Assembly: GCA_963817635.1 (NCBI GenBank)
Contig: CAWFPR010000001.1
Location: forward strand, 186,001 to 250,000
DNA from: CAWFPR01 sp963817635
GTDB taxonomy: Bacteria > Acidobacteriota > Vicinamibacteria > Vicinamibacterales > 2-12-FULL-66-21
Direction of reading: 5' to 3'
Length of the DNA stretch: 64,000 nt
The notes under the pieces were generated by a model, which searched no databases, had not been told where the DNA came from, and saw only the letters and a list, made by a program, of their open reading frames with translations. Positions 61,484 through 64,000 of the stretch are shown piece after piece (the stretch's first letter is position 1; each line of letters starts with the position of its first letter). The position numbers were made by a program, and so were the translations under genes.

Positions 61484-62221
61484 ATGGCAACCATCACTGA
61501 GCAGTTGGACCGCGACGTTCGGATTGCCGTCTACGGCCTCACCATCACCATTGGAACGCCGCCAACAGTCTCGGAATTGGCGGATCGACTGGCCAGTCCC
61601 CAGACTGCGATACGCGGATCCCTCGAGCGCCTTGCCGAGGCGAAGGCGCTGGTTCTGCAGCCCCACAGCGGCGAGGTTCTCATGGCGGAACCGTTCTCCG
61701 CGGTCCCGACGCCGTTCGCCGTCTACGTGGATGACCAGCGCTATTTCGGCAACTGCATCTGGGACGCTCTCGGCATTCCGGCCATGTTGCACGCCGACGC
61801 TCGTATTGAGTCCTCCTGCGGTTGCTGCGGCGAGGCGATGCAGCTCAACGTGTCGGCTGGGACGCTCGCGCCAGCCGATGGGGTGGTCCATTTCGCCATT
61901 CCCGCGAATCGCTGGTGGGAGAACATCGCCTACACCTGAAAGACAATGCTTCTCTTCCGGTCGGAAGAGCACGTCGATCGATGGTGCGAGGCCTGGAATC
62001 ATTCCCGTGGCGCGACGCTCTCTCCACGGCAAGGGTGGGCATTGGCGAAGGCCTGGTACTCAGTCGACCGGCGTGATCCGGCGTGGCGCCGACCGACGGT
62101 CGAGGAAGCTGAAGCGCTCCTGGCGTCGCTGAATCTCTCGGAACCCTTCTGGCACCTGCGTCCGCGTGAGTCTGGCAGCCGCGGCGGGTCGGGGTGGAGC
62201 CGGCTGCCGGCGGGCCCGTAA
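61484..62221 (+). CDS. MerB-like (alkylmercury lyase family) protein, candidate selenoprotein
   Basis: 245 codons with one in-frame TGA (61937). A winged-helix N-terminus (ELADRLASPQTAIRGSLERL) precedes the lyase domain: NCIWDALGIPA, with Cys and Asp at the positions of E. coli MerB C96 and D99, SSCGCCGEAM, VHFAIPANRWWENIAYT, TGA, then KTMLLFRSEEHVDRWCEAW. Relatives as I remember them have Cys at the TGA position, which aligns with the catalytic C159 region (FCCHVHFF) of MerB. A hairpin with a GGTC loop starts 12 bases after the TGA. If read as Sec, a Sec-Cys-Asp active site for Hg-C or other electrophile chemistry results; if not, the product is truncated at 151 residues. Confidence 0.72.
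61937..61969 (+). promoter_or_regulatory. In-frame TGA with SECIS-like hairpin
   Basis: TGA at 61937, then 12 bases, then a perfect 7-bp stem CTCTTCC / GGAAGAG (61952-61969) with loop GGTC. The loop starts 19 nucleotides after the TGA. The E. coli fdhF SECIS has a GGUC(U) loop 18 nucleotides after its UGA. The bulged U of fdhF has no clear equivalent. Confidence 0.55.
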
Positions 62222-62276
62222 AGCCGAGACGTAGGCCTCAACTGATCCGTCTTCCGCAGGCTATAATGCCCACCTC

Positions 62277-62581
62277 ATGAGCGAGGATCCATCGGCGCGC
62301 TCGTACGAGAATCCATCGGCCGGCCGGTTCGATCCGTCCGTCCCGGCGGCGACGAAGCCGGAGGCGTGGAACGGCACTCGGATCATCATCACTCTTCTCG
62401 TTCTTGGCGTCGGCTGCGCGCAGGTCCTGGCTCCGCTCACATACCGGCGGCGGATGGCTTGCCGCGGCGGTCGCGATTGCTGCGCTCGCGCTCGTCGGCG
62501 CCGAGTTCGTGATGTGGCGTAAAGCGGCCGACGAGCGCGCCGACGGCCCTTATTCGCCGCCAAACCACCTCACACGCTGAA
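62277..62581 (+). CDS. Small membrane protein (frameshifted)
   Basis: About 101 residues. N-terminal polar part (MSEDPSARSYENPSAGRFDP) and two membrane segments: RIIITLLVLGVGCAQVLAPL and, in the next frame, GGWLAAAVAIAALALVGAEF, then VMWRKAADERADG to a TGA. The frame change lies at about 62440, in ACCGGCGGCGG. One missing or extra base would fuse the halves. TATAAT-like GGCTATAATGC ten bases before the ATG may be part of a promoter. Family unknown. Confidence 0.6.
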
Positions 62582-62729
62582 CATATGGGGGCGCGGTCAG
62601 CGGAAACCGTGAGAATGGCACGTCCGAAGAGCGCCCGGGAAAGATGCTTTGTCGGTCCGGGTAACCGCGATCGACGGCGGCGCGCCTATCGGCCCGACTG
62701 GATCGTCACGCTCGTTGCTGGAGGTACGG

Positions 62730-63114
62730 ATGATCGCCAACCGTTCCTGCGTCGTTCGATTCGGTGTCGCGGCCATCGCCATGATGGCGCTCGGCGGCAG
62801 CCTGCTCCTGGCCGGTCAGGACCCCGCGGTCGTGAACAGCGAAGACCATCACGGTGAAGCTCGAGAACGACCGCGTGCGCGTGCTCGAAGCGAACATCGC
62901 ACCCGGGGACAAGGAACAGCCGCATTCGCATCCCGCATCGATCATCTACGTCATCGACGGCGGCACGATGCGCAATCACGCGGCCGACGGGGCCGTGTCC
63001 GAAACCACCTACAAGACTGGCGACACGATCTATCGCGAGGCCATCACGCGGCATTGGGCGGAGAACATCGGTTCGACGACGGTGAGGCTGGTGCTCGTCG
63101 AACTGAAGAAGTAG
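62730..63114 (+). CDS. Secreted cupin-domain protein (frameshifted)
   Basis: About 128 residues. Signal peptide (VRFGVAAIAMMALGGSLLLA), then a small beta-barrel: LENDRVRVLEANIAPGDKEQ, HSHPASIIYVIDGGTMRNHA, DTIYREAITRHWAENIG. The two cupin motifs supply HxH and a late His, possible metal ligands. A Shine-Dalgarno GGAGG precedes ATG 62730. The frame changes near 62845 (AVVNSE to TITVKLEND). Function unknown; similar proteins are putative isomerases or binding proteins. Confidence 0.75.
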
Positions 63115-63226
63115 CGCGGGCGCGCGCTTCGTCGCCGGGACCAGTTCGCAGGCCGCGGCGCGAGCCACGGGTCGAGGCTGCGCGTCGTGCATCCCCGGAG
63201 GCCGCGGAGAACAACGGAGGCTATGG

Positions 63227-63433
63227 ATGGGCGTGTGGTTCGGAGTCCTGCTGGGCAACTTTGGCGTTCCGCTGCTGGTGTACCTGGCATTTGCGCTTCC
63301 GCCTCTGTATTTCCTCCGACAACGGGACCTCGACGAAACGACTCGAGCTGTCTGGGCGCTCGCCGTCACCGGCGTCCCGATCATGGGTGCGGTGGCGTTC
63401 GCCATCGTTCGACCCGGCGTGAGTTCGAGGTAG
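63227..63433 (+). CDS. Small two-helix membrane protein
   Basis: 68 residues: LLGNFGVPLLVYLAFALPPLYFL, a polar loop RQRDLDETTRAV and WALAVTGVPIMGAVAFAIV. The pattern resembles the phospholipase D nuclease N-terminal membrane anchor family, with no catalytic domain. ATG at 63223 or 63227. Function unknown. Confidence 0.6.
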   Translation: MGVWFGVLLGNFGVPLLVYLAFALPPLYFLRQRDLDETTRAVWALAVTGVPIMGAVAFAIVRPGVSSR

Positions 63434-63551
63434 AATCGAGCCGGCCTGCGGAACGCTCCGCTGCATTCGGCGGGTCGCGCGCGTGTGCCGGTCCCAGGCT
63501 CGTTCCTGAGCGGCAGCACGTTGTGCAGGCAGACAGGGAGGGAACCCATCG

Positions 63552-63815
63552 ATGGACAACGACTACAAGGCGATTCGATTGCTTGGGTTTTTCAGTCTCT
63601 TCTTGAGCGTGGTCTTTCTCGCGACATGGGTCTGGTATCGATTCACCGCCGGACCCTCAACCGGAGCCACGCTCGCCCAGTTGATGTGGCTGGTGTTGGG
63701 CCTCCTTGGTGTGCTTGCGACCAAAGTGGCATCCATTCTGGATGCGCAAGCGGACGAGATCGCCGACTTGCGTCGGCGCCTGGCTGAACGTCCAGGGGGG
63801 CTCGCTCCGGTGTAG
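63552..63815 (+). CDS. Small membrane protein with C-terminal coiled coil
   Basis: 87 residues: membrane helices IRLLGFFSLFLSVVFLATWVW and LAQLMWLVLGLLGVLATKVA, then a charged helix DAQADEIADLRRRLAERPGG. AGGGAGGGA precedes the ATG by 8-10 bases. Family not recognised. It belongs to the run of small plus-strand membrane genes at the right end of the window. Confidence 0.6.
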   Translation: MDNDYKAIRLLGFFSLFLSVVFLATWVWYRFTAGPSTGATLAQLMWLVLGLLGVLATKVASILDAQADEIADLRRRLAERPGGLAPV

Positions 63816-63906
63816 GCAAGCAACGGGAGTGCATGGCCCGGAGGTGCGGCGCGCTCCCAGCCTCGCGCTGCGAGGCACGCTCGAGTTCTTCGGCAGCGCG
63901 CAGCGG

Positions 63907-63999
63907 TCAGAGCGCTGAGGCGACCCAGGCGATGCCGGCGAGCAGAACCAGCGTCGTGCCGATCACCACGGCCTGCGCCTTCCACGGCTGGCCCTTCAT
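63907..63999 (-). CDS. C-terminal piece of a minus-strand gene, possibly partial
   Basis: MKGQPWKAQAVVIGTTLVLL then AGIAWVASAL and a stop at 63907. A single hydrophobic helix. The reading frame is open to the window edge, so the Met at 63999 may be internal and most of the gene may lie to the right. Nothing can be said about function. Confidence 0.35.
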   Translation of the reverse strand: MKGQPWKAQAVVIGTTLVLLAGIAWVASAL

Positions 64000-64000
64000 C

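Overview
The window is high-GC bacterial DNA whose gene content points to an Acidobacteriota chromosome, probably the Vicinamibacteria (subdivision 6). This is an inference from family content: several secreted S9/M14/M24/M28 peptidases, a sulfatase-like TPR lipoprotein, an FtsX/MacB-type permease, a BlaI/M56 pair, a cyclophilin-ECF sigma-Ser/Thr kinase operon, DUF4412-like and heme-binding-domain proteins. No rRNA or tRNA gene was recognised.

Layout. 1-8.4 kb: the 3' half of a glycyl radical enzyme, a sulfatase-like TPR lipoprotein, an M24 aminopeptidase, a prolyl oligopeptidase and an M14 carboxypeptidase. 8.4-15.1 kb: a kinase-pseudokinase protein, a coupled pcs-like/PBP1 pair and ftsH with a clear terminator. 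15.1-22.2 kb: a small hypothetical, an Lhr-type helicase, a VKOR-like protein and an M28 peptidase. 22.2-26.6 kb (minus): a tightly overlapping cluster of a triple RidA-domain protein, threonine dehydratase, DUF523/DUF1722 and fdhD, with a heme-binding protein upstream. 26.9-33.6 kb: a DUF4412-like protein, a receiver-PAS-histidine kinase, a Tat-exported amidase and the M56/BlaI signalling pair with two operator palindromes. 34.1-36.7 kb: a translationally coupled cyclophilin, ECF sigma and kinase operon. 36.7-48.1 kb: a hybrid histidine kinase, an FAD/Fe-S dehydrogenase, a lytic transglycosylase, DUF4199, an FtsX-type permease and a TPR membrane protein.

48.2-64 kb looks accessory. It has short, mostly plus-strand genes of mixed origin: two VOC proteins, an NTF2-like protein, a serine hydrolase, a toxin-antitoxin remnant, ECF sigma plus membrane partner, a RibD_C/GreB fusion, a cupin and small membrane proteins. 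It also holds a decayed IS110-like transposase, a truncated duplicate of the RibD_C gene and three or four attC-like inverted-repeat sites. No integrase is visible, so an integron cassette region is a hypothesis.

The most interesting single locus is 61484-62221. A MerB-like (alkylmercury lyase family) reading frame continues in frame through one TGA at 61937. The TGA lies where the family carries a catalytic Cys and is followed at SECIS-like distance by a 7-bp hairpin with a GGTC loop, so it is a candidate selenoprotein.

A strong caveat is that about twenty single-base frame changes interrupt otherwise well conserved genes across the window. The simplest reading is residual indel error in a long-read or metagenome assembly, so genes described here as frameshifted are probably intact in the organism. 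Several families of imperfect 7-9 bp tandem repeats sit between genes and, in two places, inside reading frames.
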